A stretch of DNA of 7,583 nt from an uncultured Akkermansia sp. (GCA_947585525.1 CANPXA010000084.1:1-7583), one strand, 5' to 3'; shown: positions 1-5,805, counted from the first letter of the stretch. The notes: generated from the letters alone by a model not told the origin. Program-made: numbers and translations.

Positions 1-89
1 ACCAGCCGATACGCTATCGTGCATGATACCACCAACGCAAGCACACACAGCCATGCGCATCGGTTGGCAAATGGTATCTTGGTCCTCAT
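1..89 (-). CDS. ftsI: FtsI-type division transpeptidase (PBP), N-terminus only
   Basis: Partial gene running off the left edge; 29 complete codons are visible. Starting at the ATG at 89, the protein opens with a short basic segment (MRTKIPFANRC) followed by the strongly hydrophobic AWLCVLALVVSCTIAYRLV. This is the short cytoplasmic tail, single membrane anchor and 'RLV' exit typical of FtsI/PBP3-class D,D-transpeptidases, which cross-link septal peptidoglycan in the periplasm. The transpeptidase domain lies outside the window, so the identification rests on the anchor and on position: directly after mraZ, rsmH and an ftsL-like gene, where ftsI normally sits. It starts 36 nt after the ftsL-like stop, with only a weak A/G-rich sequence ahead of the ATG. 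A competing ATG at 129 overlaps the ftsL stop, but its frame would put His and Asp in the membrane segment. The gene call is good; the exact family is inferred. Confidence 0.62.
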   Translation of the reverse strand, partial: MRTKIPFANRCAWLCVLALVVSCTIAYRL

Positions 90-125
90 TCTTTTTCTTA
101 CGTAGTCTCAGTTTTCCTTTTCTGG

Positions 126-476
126 TCATCGTGCCGCCGTGGCTCGCAGGGCGGCATCTTCTCGGCTGCTGCGTGCTATCTCGATCTGACTGTGCCTAAT
201 GTCGCGTAGTTCCGACCCGTCCTGGATGAGCCTCTCACGCATCGCCCAGCGATTTGTCAATGCATCTGACTTTGCGTTGTACTGATTCGCATTCATCCGG
301 CAGAGCGCTATCTCACGGTTTAGCTTGTTGATTTCAGTGCGTTCTGCCACCTGGTTGTTTTTGAGTACGGCATAGCTCACTCCGGTGGCAGATGCTATTA
401 TGGCAAATGCTACCATCCACGATAAAAGTCCGAAGCTGATACGTCCGGAGTAGCGCGATGTGGTGTATCTATTCAT
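126..476 (-). CDS. ftsL: FtsL-like small bitopic division protein
   Basis: A 116-residue protein with FtsL architecture: a basic N-terminal tail (residues 1-13, including RYTTSRYSGR), one membrane helix (about 14-38, LLSWMVAFAIIASATGVSYAV), then a charged helical stretch (about 40-105) with leucines and isoleucines spaced as in a coiled coil. FtsL proteins act in the divisome with FtsB/DivIC and FtsQ and help activate the FtsW-FtsI synthase. The sequence is too divergent to recognise by motif, so the name rests on topology, size and position between rsmH and ftsI. It starts 14 nt after the rsmH stop, with no clear Shine-Dalgarno sequence, so it probably depends on the upstream translation of the operon. 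An in-frame extension back to 731 would run antiparallel through the end of rsmH and is not credible. It could instead be a lineage-specific membrane/coiled-coil protein. Confidence 0.72.
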   Translation of the reverse strand: MNRYTTSRYSGRISFGLLSWMVAFAIIASATGVSYAVLKNNQVAERTEINKLNREIALCRMNANQYNAKSDALTNRWAMRERLIQDGSELRDIRHSQIEIARSSREDAALRATAAR

Positions 477-490
477 TTTTGATAAGAAGG

Positions 491-1960
491 CTAAATTTTT
501 TCGATGACCCGCAATTTTGCGCTGCGAGCTCGCGCGTTGGCTGTTAATTCCTGCTCCCCGGGTCGGATAGGTTTGCGCGTGATGAGCTTTGCTCCGTACG
601 CGGGATTGGGACGAGGTTCCGCCCACTCCGGACGATCCAACTCCTTCGTGGTGACCTGCGCAAAAAATTGCTTCACAGCCCGATCTTCCAAACTGTGGAA
701 TGTAACGACGGCCATGCGTCCCCCACGACAAAGCAACTCGTAACCACCTTCCAGCAATCGCTGTAATTCGCCGAGTTCATCGTTCACCGCTATGCGCAGT
801 GCCTGAAAACTCCTCGTGGCCGGATGCAGCTTTCCCTTGCGCGGTAGAACAGTGCTGATGAGCTTTGCAAGCTCCATCGTGCTGCGGATAGGACTTTTCT
901 TCCTCTGTTGCACAATGCGTCGTGCAATGGCTCGCGCCGAACGTTCCTCGCCGTACTGCCACAATATTTCCGCCAACTCACCTTCGTCTGCCCCATTCAC
1001 GATGTCTGCGGCGGTGCGTTCCTGCATGGGATCCATTCGCATATCCAAAGGTCCATCCGCCCGGAAAGAAAAACCGCGCTCCGGAGTATCCACCTGAGGA
1101 GAAGATACCCCGATGTCCGCCAAAACCCCGTCAACCTCCTGCACCCCTCGTTCACCCAACAGTTGTCGGATGTTTCCAAAGTTTCCGGCTACGATGTGCA
1201 ATCGCTCACCGTACCGAGCCAATCGCCCCCGAGCCGCTGCTCGAGCCACGGGATCACGGTCAATCCCCCATACGTTTGCTCCTGCCTCCAGCAAAAGCTC
1301 ACTGTGTCCGCCTCCTCCCAAGGTGGCATCCACAATCACCTTCCCTTCGCTCGGCTGCAACGCCTCCACAGCTTCTCGAGCCAACACGGTCACGTGGCTG
1401 TACGGCGCGCCAGTTCCCTGATTCTCAATTTCAGTTTCCTCATTTTGCTCCGCGCCCTTGCACAGCAGGTCCAACTCCGCCTGCACCTCCTGCGCACTGT
1501 GCTGACTGATGATGCTCTGCCCACTCCATTCCACTTCCGGGTTCGCCGCCATCCACGCACAAAGATGTTCCTCCGGGCTCCGCTCATCCACCAACTCCAA
1601 CCAGACGCACATCGCTCCCTCTCCGAACCGGTATCCCAGCACGGCGCCGTCCGAGCGCACGCTCTCGCGCAGCCCGCGCACGCGCGTAAGCGCATGCGCC
1701 GCGGGCGCGCGAAAGTCAAATAAATTTTGTATTACGTTTAAATTCAACGCATTCAAATTCTCTTCACACTCATTCCTCTCTCCCTTCCTTCCGGACACAG
1801 CCATATCCTGCATCCTCTCTACGAGCCTCCGTCGTTCCGCTTCACCGCGTTCCCATTGTTCCTGTTCTACCGCCCCGACTCGCCAGGTAACAACACGATA
1901 ACAGAGCACTCCCTGGGGAGGTCGGATGAATTCCCGTCTCTCTGTCAGCTCCCCCCTCAT
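491..1960 (-). CDS. rsmH: 16S rRNA m4C1402 methyltransferase RsmH with long N-terminal extension
   Basis: RsmH (MraW) uses S-adenosylmethionine to methylate N4 of C1402 in the ribosomal P site. The protein is 489 residues. The methyltransferase occupies about 187-489 and shows all family motifs: PYSHVTVLAREAV (187-199), SAM loop DATLGGGGHS (211-220), GIDRD (232-236), DIGVSS (282-287), GFSFRADGPLDMRMD (296-310), HPATRSFQALRIAVNDEL (379-396), VTFHSLEDRAVK (419-430) and ARARSAKLR (476-484). The family is usually a little over 300 residues, so about 186 residues at the N-terminus are extra. I do not recognise them. They include an Arg/Glu-rich part (1-65), an Asn/Leu stretch coded by AT-rich DNA (about 66-83) and a compact-looking segment (about 90-166). 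The start at 1960 is supported by a 4-nt ATGA overlap with the mraZ stop, and no start codon lies close before the conserved domain. Cytoplasmic; second gene of the division cluster. Confidence 0.95.
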   Translation of the reverse strand: MRGELTERREFIRPPQGVLCYRVVTWRVGAVEQEQWERGEAERRRLVERMQDMAVSGRKGERNECEENLNALNLNVIQNLFDFRAPAAHALTRVRGLRESVRSDGAVLGYRFGEGAMCVWLELVDERSPEEHLCAWMAANPEVEWSGQSIISQHSAQEVQAELDLLCKGAEQNEETEIENQGTGAPYSHVTVLAREAVEALQPSEGKVIVDATLGGGGHSELLLEAGANVWGIDRDPVARAAARGRLARYGERLHIVAGNFGNIRQLLGERGVQEVDGVLADIGVSSPQVDTPERGFSFRADGPLDMRMDPMQERTAADIVNGADEGELAEILWQYGEERSARAIARRIVQQRKKSPIRSTMELAKLISTVLPRKGKLHPATRSFQALRIAVNDELGELQRLLEGGYELLCRGGRMAVVTFHSLEDRAVKQFFAQVTTKELDRPEWAEPRPNPAYGAKLITRKPIRPGEQELTANARARSAKLRVIEKI

Positions 1961-2427
1961 GAAAGAAAATGGAAGAGTTGATCAAGTTTGAGCTTCCCGA
2001 GTGCCTCCGCCGTATTCGTGGCCTCAAATTGAGCCGGCACCCATATTTCAAAGTAATCCCCACGTCCCACGATGGTCGCGGTATCCGTCAAATTCATTCT
2101 CTCCCTCTGGGGCTTGGGTATCAACAATTTTCCCTGTGTACTCACTTCCGCCTCAAAACTGCACCCCGTTATCTTTCCTACGTACTGATCCACCTCCCCC
2201 GGTGTCACGCCATGCTCTACCGCATGTCTTCGAATCTCTTCAATCTTCTGCGCAAAACTCCCTCTCGTGTAGCACTTAAGAATCCGGTACCCCTCACTCA
2301 TTGCCTCTATCATTATCAGAACTTCCCCCTGCGCAGACCGCCACCCCGCCGGAATCGCTACCCGACTCTTCGGATCCAGCTTGTGCGTCACATTCCCTAA
2401 AAAGGGCACTTTCTCTTCTCTCGACAT
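1957..2427 (-). CDS. mraZ: MraZ transcriptional regulator of the division/cell-wall cluster
   Basis: MraZ is a ring-forming DNA-binding protein that represses its own cluster in species where it has been studied. From the ATG at 2427 it is 156 residues with two SpoVT/AbrB-like halves: the first around LGNVTHKLDPKSRVAIPAGW (about 10-29), the second around EVSTQGKLLIPKPQRERM (about 94-111) followed by GRGDYFEIW (121-129). Length and the paired DxxxRxxIP-type motifs fit the family. An in-frame GTG at 2451 would add eight residues, but it lies upstream of the transcription start expected from the promoter at 2454-2482, whereas the ATG at 2427 has GAGG four bases before it. The gene overlaps rsmH by 4 nt (ATGA), indicating translational coupling. 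Periodic ANGTG boxes over its promoter suggest autoregulation. First gene of the cluster. Confidence 0.95.
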   Translation of the reverse strand: MSREEKVPFLGNVTHKLDPKSRVAIPAGWRSAQGEVLIMIEAMSEGYRILKCYTRGSFAQKIEEIRRHAVEHGVTPGEVDQYVGKITGCSFEAEVSTQGKLLIPKPQRERMNLTDTATIVGRGDYFEIWVPAQFEATNTAEALGKLKLDQLFHFLS

Positions 2428-2438
2428 ATTGCCTCGTG

Positions 2439-2474
2439 CACTTTTCTTCACGTATAGTACACTTCAATACACCT
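2439..2474 (-). promoter_or_regulatory. Putative MraZ operator: four phased ANGTG boxes
   Basis: Reading the minus strand, AGGTG (2474-2470), AAGTG (2464-2460), ACGTG (2453-2449) and AAGTG (2443-2439) begin 10, 11 and 10 nt apart, about one helical turn each. They cover the spacer, the -10 and the expected start site of the mraZ promoter. A fifth ACGTG (2479-2475) overlaps the -35 out of phase. Known MraZ sites are short G/T-rich direct repeats at about 10-bp period upstream of mraZ (TGGGN in E. coli, AAAGTG-type in mycoplasmas), so an autorepression operator is the natural reading. Inferred from pattern and position. Confidence 0.6.
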
Positions 2475-2482
2475 CACGTCAA
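2454..2482 (-). promoter_or_regulatory. Sigma70-type promoter of the mraZ-rsmH-ftsL-ftsI cluster
   Basis: On the minus strand: TTGACG (2482-2477) as -35, a 17-nt spacer, and TACTAT (2459-2454) as -10. Predicted transcription start is near 2447, giving a leader of about 20 nt before the mraZ ATG at 2427. AT-rich sequence lies just upstream (about 2486-2525). The hexamers and spacing are read directly; activity is inferred. Confidence 0.8.
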
Positions 2483-2655
2483 TCCCTTTCTTTATTTTTT
2501 CTCGCAAAAAGCAAAAAATTATTTTCCACCCTCACTGCATTATGCGGGTCTCACTTCACATGACAAACCTCAGCATATGTCCGAAGCAACCAAGGAGTAG
2601 AAATTCCGGGTCCCATCGCCATTTCTGTCCGCGACACTCTCACCCAACAACAAGG
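2483..2655. other. Intergenic stretch upstream of the mraZ promoter
   Basis: Contains the AT-rich upstream flank of the mraZ promoter (about 2486-2525) and then mixed sequence with no convincing gene. A 23-codon minus-strand ORF (2551-2622, starting MAMGPGISTPW) has no ribosome binding site and is not called. No further hairpin of note was found. Confidence 0.5.
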
Positions 2656-2686
2656 AAGCGCGTCGGAAGAAACTTCCGACGCGCTT
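2656..2686 (-). terminator. Perfect 14-bp hairpin after the small lipoprotein gene
   Basis: The arms 2656-2669 (AAGCGCGTCGGAAG) and 2673-2686 are exact reverse complements around a 3-nt loop. On the minus strand the stem is followed by CCTTGTTGTTGG, which is T-rich but broken. On the plus strand no T-run follows. It lies 56 nt past the lipoprotein stop and well before the mraZ promoter, so a minus-strand terminator insulating mraZ is the best reading. The poor T-tract lowers confidence; a processing or RNA-stability hairpin is possible. Confidence 0.55.
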
Positions 2687-2698
2687 GCGAATTGTCGC

Positions 2699-2731
2699 GA
2701 GGGAAAAGCGAGACGAACCCGCATTTCCCTC
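2699..2731 (-). other. Second hairpin directly after the lipoprotein stop
   Basis: GAGGGAAA (2699-2706) pairs exactly with TTTCCCTC (2724-2731). Three further G-C pairs form inside it after a single mismatch, leaving a loop of about 9 nt. It lies between the lipoprotein stop (2743) and the 14-bp hairpin, so a transcript ending here would have two stacked stem-loops at its 3' end, which could protect the short mRNA from exonucleases. Confidence 0.45.
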
Positions 2732-2742
2732 TTGCGGTACCC

Positions 2743-2868
2743 TTACTTGGTGACAGTCACAGGAGCCTGGGGAGCCACCGGAGCGACTTCCTGCTGCTGT
2801 TGCTGCTGCTGCTGGCAGCTGGCAAGAACTGCAACCGCCGTAAGAGCGAGAACAGAGATGGTCTTCAT
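2743..2868 (-). CDS. Tiny polyglutamine lipoprotein (41 aa)
   Basis: The ATG at 2868 opens a 41-codon gene. Residues 1-18 (MKTISVLALTAVAVLASC) form a classic lipoprotein signal: Lys at position 2, a hydrophobic core, and lipobox L-A-S-C with the acceptor cysteine at 18. The predicted mature product is only 24 residues: Cys, eight consecutive Gln (19-26), then EVAPVAPQAPVTVTK, rich in Pro, Val and Ala. It should therefore be an envelope-anchored peptide with no folded domain. Function unknown; size and signal recall entericidin-type lipoproteins, but there is no sequence match I recognise. The gene stands alone between ribF and mraZ with its own leader and hairpins downstream. The Shine-Dalgarno sequence is weak (AGTAAGA), and a mini-ORF with a better one ends 13 nt upstream, so reinitiation or coupling is possible. 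The Gln codons are seven CAG and one CAA. Confidence 0.8.
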   Translation of the reverse strand: MKTISVLALTAVAVLASCQQQQQQQQEVAPVAPQAPVTVTK

Positions 2869-2881
2869 ATTTTCTTACTAG

Positions 2882-2932
2882 TTACTTGGTTGAAGTGCTC
2901 CAGCCCACAGTAGGTTGGAGACGTGAAGTCAT
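2882..2932 (-). CDS. Possible 16-aa leader peptide upstream of the lipoprotein
   Basis: ATG at 2932, TAA at 2884-2882, encoding MTSRLQPTVGWSTSTK. AAAAGGAG (2944-2937) lies four bases before the ATG and is a better ribosome binding sequence than that of the lipoprotein gene, whose ATG follows this stop after 13 nt. The layout suits a leader peptide or coupled mini-gene. The caveat is that TACAAT (2936-2931) overlaps its start and could be a -10 element, in which case transcription would begin inside the ORF and it would not be made. Confidence 0.35.
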   Translation of the reverse strand: MTSRLQPTVGWSTSTK

Positions 2933-2958
2933 TGTACTCCTTTTCCGTTCATAAGCAA
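2931..2958 (-). promoter_or_regulatory. Candidate promoter of the lipoprotein gene
   Basis: Minus strand: TTGCTT (2958-2953), a 16-nt spacer, TACAAT (2936-2931). The start would be near 2924, leaving a leader of about 55 nt. A better -35 (TTGACA, 2982-2977) lies further up inside a long AT-rich tract but has no acceptable -10 at 16-19 nt. Ambiguous, and in conflict with translation of the 16-aa mini-ORF. Confidence 0.35.
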
Positions 2959-3159
2959 GCCTAAAATAGTAAACTTTGTCAATTTTTCTTTACTTTTTAT
3001 GTTATTATTTTTTTAATTCGTTGATTTTCAATATATTTTAAGGCACCGCTCTGTAAAAACTTTTCGTGTGTCTGATGAGTTGCAGCGTATTTATAAGGTG
3101 AGAATTACAGCAAGTATGCACCCGACGCCGGACACAGTTTGAGGGGAGCAATGCCCTTT
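2945..3159. other. AT-rich intergenic region between ribF and the lipoprotein unit
   Basis: Positions 2960-3050 are very AT-rich, with many A and T runs, and could act as an UP-element-like flank for the lipoprotein promoter. Positions 3050-3159 are mixed sequence. I see no gene, no tRNA and no strong intrinsic terminator behind ribF; the GGG/CCC inverted pair just after its stop is too weak to call. Confidence 0.5.
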
Positions 3160-4068
3160 TCAGCACAAACCGGCAATGTCTTTAGCAATTTGTCTTCTCA
3201 GCTCCTCCAGAGAGTGAAACCGGTGCTCCGGACGCAGGAAGGAGCGCAACTGTACACTGAGATACTTCCCATACAAATCGCCCTTGTATCCGAGAAGGTG
3301 AACCTCAAGGCGCGGGAGTTTGAGCGTCTCCGTTACGCTGGGACGTACTCCGATGTTCGCAATACCGTGATATATGTTTCCTTCCGCTTGACAAGTGACC
3401 GAATACACCCCCATCGGCGGCAAGCAGGTCTGCGCGGGAATGGCCAGATTTGCTGTCGGGAAACCTAGTTTCTGTGCCAGGTGCTGCCCATGCTCAACCT
3501 CCCCGCAGATGGAAAAGGGGTGCCCGAGCATACGCTCTGCCTCCTGCAGCTCTCCGGCACGCACAGCCGTACGGATGCGGCGCGAACTCACAGCAACGCC
3601 GTGCTCCTTGAGCAGGGGCGCTATCCGCACACTAAAACCACGCCGCTCCCCTTCCTCTCTCAGAAGAGTCGTATCACCCTCCCCTCCTCGCCCGAATCTC
3701 CAGTTCTCGCCCACAGAGATGCCGGCCACGCGACAATGCTGTTCCAAGAGGGTCAGGTACTGCTGTGCGGTGAGTTGCGATAGATCATGGGTAAAGGGGA
3801 GGACGAGCACGAGATCAGCCTCGCCCAGCTCGTGGATAAGTTCCACTTTTTGCCGCTCAACCGGTGTAAGTAACTGCGGCTGAGCGGAGGGATTCAGCAA
3901 GGCGAGCGGATGCTGAGCAAAGGTGAGTACCCCGCAAAGAGCTCTCTTTTCCCTAGCTTCGTGCATCACGCGCTGATGCCCGGTGTGCACGCCGTCAAAA
4001 AAGCCCATTGCCCAAAATATCGGTTGCTCGATTTCTCGAAGTTCCTCGATGCTGTGCAGAAGAATCAT
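3160..4068 (-). CDS. ribF: Bifunctional riboflavin kinase / FAD synthetase RibF
   Basis: RibF phosphorylates riboflavin to FMN and then adenylylates FMN to FAD in the cytoplasm. The 302-residue protein has both modules in the normal order. The N-terminal FAD synthetase (about 1-180) shows GFFDGVHTGHQ (22-32, HxGH nucleotidyltransferase motif), FGRGGEGD (125-132) and SSRRIRTAVRAG (161-172). The C-terminal riboflavin kinase (about 185-302) shows LGFPTANL (201-208), MGVYSV (219-224), GIANIGVRPS (235-244) and LEVHLLGYKGDLYGKYLSV (254-272), the last containing the family's conserved Glu (255). Length is typical. It starts 3 nt after the truB stop with no clear Shine-Dalgarno sequence, so it is probably translated by coupling. 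Last gene of the nrnA-truB-ribF run. No terminator is obvious behind it. Confidence 0.96.
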   Translation of the reverse strand: MILLHSIEELREIEQPIFWAMGFFDGVHTGHQRVMHEAREKRALCGVLTFAQHPLALLNPSAQPQLLTPVERQKVELIHELGEADLVLVLPFTHDLSQLTAQQYLTLLEQHCRVAGISVGENWRFGRGGEGDTTLLREEGERRGFSVRIAPLLKEHGVAVSSRRIRTAVRAGELQEAERMLGHPFSICGEVEHGQHLAQKLGFPTANLAIPAQTCLPPMGVYSVTCQAEGNIYHGIANIGVRPSVTETLKLPRLEVHLLGYKGDLYGKYLSVQLRSFLRPEHRFHSLEELRRQIAKDIAGLC

Positions 4069-4071
4069 GGG

Positions 4072-4797
4072 TCAATGAAGGTTCAGTTGCTCCACGGGAA
4101 TGAGACGCCGCAGCAGAACATCCCTGCCCGCCGCCTTGAGATCCGGCACGCTAATGGCGCTCGCTACATCAAAAGCTCCGCTTCGCTCCCGTCGCAGAGC
4201 CGTCAGGTGCGCCCCGCAATCTAGCCTCTCACCCAAGTCGTGGGCGAGCGAACGCACATAAAAACCCTTGCTGCAATGCAGATGCACATCCAATTCTCCC
4301 ACCGCCAGATCCAGCCGTCTTACCTCGCATTCCATCAACCGCACTCTTCGCGCCTTACGCTCGACCTCCTCTCCGCGTCTCGCCAGCTTATAGCACGGCA
4401 CCCCGTTGATTTTCACCGCTGAATACATTGGTGGCACCTGTTCGATTTCCCCGCAAAATCCTTGCAATGCAGCGCGCACCTTTCCCTCGTCAATACCATC
4501 CCATGGAGCCACGCGCACCACCTCCCCATCGGCATCGTAGCTATTGGTCTCCACCCCGAGCTTGATCGTCGCGCTGTACACCTTATCTTCACTCATGAGC
4601 CGGTCCTGCAATTTCGTGGCCTTACCCACCACCACAATGAGTATCCCTGTCGCCATGGGATCCAGGGTTCCACAATGTCCCACCTTCTTTGTGCCCAGAA
4701 TTCGTCGGCAAAGAGCTACCGCGTTGTGCGAGGTGAAGCCGGGATCTTTATCCACCAGCAGCACCCCGCTCGGGCCTTGGTCATTCAAAGAACTCAT
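4072..4797 (-). CDS. truB: tRNA pseudouridine-55 synthase TruB, short form
   Basis: TruB isomerises U55 in the T-loop of tRNAs to pseudouridine and also acts as a tRNA folding chaperone in the cytoplasm. The 241-residue protein shows GVLLVDKDPGFTSHNAV (11-27), VGHCGTLDPMATGIL (39-53) with catalytic Asp46, KVYSATIKLGVETNSYDADG (72-91), PPMYSAVKINGVPCYKLAR (122-140) and CSKGFYVRSLAHDLG (175-189). It ends soon after the catalytic domain, so the C-terminal PUA-like RNA-binding domain found in about 300-residue TruBs such as that of E. coli is absent. Short TruBs occur in several phyla, so this need not be damage. The start overlaps the nrnA stop by 4 nt (ATGA), and ribF follows after 3 nt. A truB-ribF pairing is a common bacterial arrangement. 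Confidence 0.96.
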   Translation of the reverse strand: MSSLNDQGPSGVLLVDKDPGFTSHNAVALCRRILGTKKVGHCGTLDPMATGILIVVVGKATKLQDRLMSEDKVYSATIKLGVETNSYDADGEVVRVAPWDGIDEGKVRAALQGFCGEIEQVPPMYSAVKINGVPCYKLARRGEEVERKARRVRLMECEVRRLDLAVGELDVHLHCSKGFYVRSLAHDLGERLDCGAHLTALRRERSGAFDVASAISVPDLKAAGRDVLLRRLIPVEQLNLH

Positions 4798-5795
4798 ACT
4801 TGTTTGCGCAGTGCCTCTCGTACTTCGTCCAGTACCTCGCGGCGTACCTCCTCCAGTTTTCCCTTTTTGCGAATGCCCGCCGCCATAGCGTGCCCTCCGC
4901 CACCGAACATTGCCGCAATGTCATTCACCCGTACCGCAGGGTCCTTTGACCGGAGCGAAATACGAATAAACCCATTCTCCAGGTCCTCAAAAATAACCGC
5001 CACTCGCACACCGCGCAGCACACGAATAATATCCACCAAGTCTTTCGTATCCTCGAGCCCCGCTCCCAGCTCCTCTTTTTTACCGGCCGGCATGGAGTAG
5101 TACGCCAGCTCTCCTCCTTCCTCCACCACCATCTCACGCAAGACCTCGCCCTGAACGGCCAAAGTCGTCGCACTTTGCTCCTGATACAACCGCCGATTGA
5201 TGTCACCAACATCCACGCCGCAATCAATGAGCTCCGCCACCTGGCGCATCACCTGTGCCGTGGTGCTGCCATACTGAAAGGATCCTGTATCCGTGCTAAT
5301 CGCCGCGTACAACGCTTCGGCAACCCCTTTTTCGAGTCTCATTCCCCAGTCAGCAAAAAGCCCCATGAGTACGCACCCCGTAGCCGCCGCTCCATTCACC
5401 ACGTAGTTAAAATCCGCATACCGTGAATTCGTTTCATGGTGGTCAATGTTAATACTCCTGATCCCGGCTCTTGAACACTCTTCCAACAGTCTCTTTCCTC
5501 CTTCACCCAGTCTCTTCACGTCCCCACTATCCAAACAAATCAGCAGCTCCATTCCATCCGGCACCTCCTCGGGTATGCCTCCAACCTTCCCTGCCCCCTC
5601 CAAAAACGCATACCTCATCGGCACCTTGTCCTCATTCCACATCCACACTTTCTTTCCCATTCCTTCCAACACGAGCCCCATCGCCAGCGTACTCCCGATT
5701 GCATCCCCATCCGGACGAAAGTGAGACAATATTCCCACGCCGGCGGCCCCCCCAACCAGGGCTCTTATTTCTCCACTATTGCTCTCCGTACCCAT
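4794..5795 (-). CDS. nrnA: DHH/DHHA1 phosphoesterase, NrnA-like nanoRNase/pAp phosphatase
   Basis: Proteins of this family degrade 2-5 nt RNA oligomers and, in characterised members, dephosphorylate pAp; they need Mn2+. From the ATG at 5795 it is 333 residues. The DHH domain shows SHFRPDGDAIGS (24-35), CLDSGD (87-92), NIDHHETN (116-123) and STDTGSFQYGST (167-178), supplying the metal-binding His25, Asp29, Asp31, Asp89, His119 and Asp169. The DHHA1 substrate domain has ISLRSK (279-284) and GGGGHAMAAG (298-307). A TTG at 5834 would add 13 residues, but it lies within the -35 of a good promoter (5806-5834) and would not be in the transcript. From 5795 the first motif begins near residue 24, as is normal. 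It overlaps truB by 4 nt. The family match is firm; the exact substrate is inferred. Confidence 0.93.
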   Translation of the reverse strand: MGTESNSGEIRALVGGAAGVGILSHFRPDGDAIGSTLAMGLVLEGMGKKVWMWNEDKVPMRYAFLEGAGKVGGIPEEVPDGMELLICLDSGDVKRLGEGGKRLLEECSRAGIRSINIDHHETNSRYADFNYVVNGAAATGCVLMGLFADWGMRLEKGVAEALYAAISTDTGSFQYGSTTAQVMRQVAELIDCGVDVGDINRRLYQEQSATTLAVQGEVLREMVVEEGGELAYYSMPAGKKEELGAGLEDTKDLVDIIRVLRGVRVAVIFEDLENGFIRISLRSKDPAVRVNDIAAMFGGGGHAMAAGIRKKGKLEEVRREVLDEVREALRKQV

Positions 5796-5805
5796 ATCCT
5801 CCGCC

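Noticed and set aside
1..129. Minus-strand ORF from ATG 129 with a 4-nt ATGA overlap to the ftsL-like stop, as an alternative ftsI start.
   Set aside because: In that frame the anchor would read with His-Asp in its middle and is not a membrane helix; the +1 frame from ATG 89 gives a clean basic tail and hydrophobic anchor ending RLV.
477..731. In-frame upstream extension of the ftsL-like ORF to 731.
   Set aside because: It overlaps the conserved C-terminal coding region of rsmH in another frame; the membrane protein naturally begins at 476.
908..1723. Long plus-strand ORF (271 aa) opposite rsmH.
   Set aside because: Antisense shadow of a GC-rich conserved gene; composition is His/Pro/Ser/Arg-rich with no domain or start signals.
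2428..2451. GTG at 2451 as mraZ start.
   Set aside because: It lies upstream of the transcription start predicted from the promoter; ATG 2427 has GAGG at suitable spacing.
2542..2913. Plus-strand 123-aa ORF with a Leu8 run.
   Set aside because: It is antisense to the lipoprotein gene; the leucines are the complement of the CAG tract, and it reads through both hairpins.
2977..2982. Consensus TTGACA as -35 of the lipoprotein promoter.
   Set aside because: No acceptable -10 at 16-19 nt downstream; kept only as context in the AT-rich region.
3395..3883. Plus-strand 162-aa ORF opposite ribF.
   Set aside because: Antisense shadow; ribF on the minus strand has all catalytic motifs intact.
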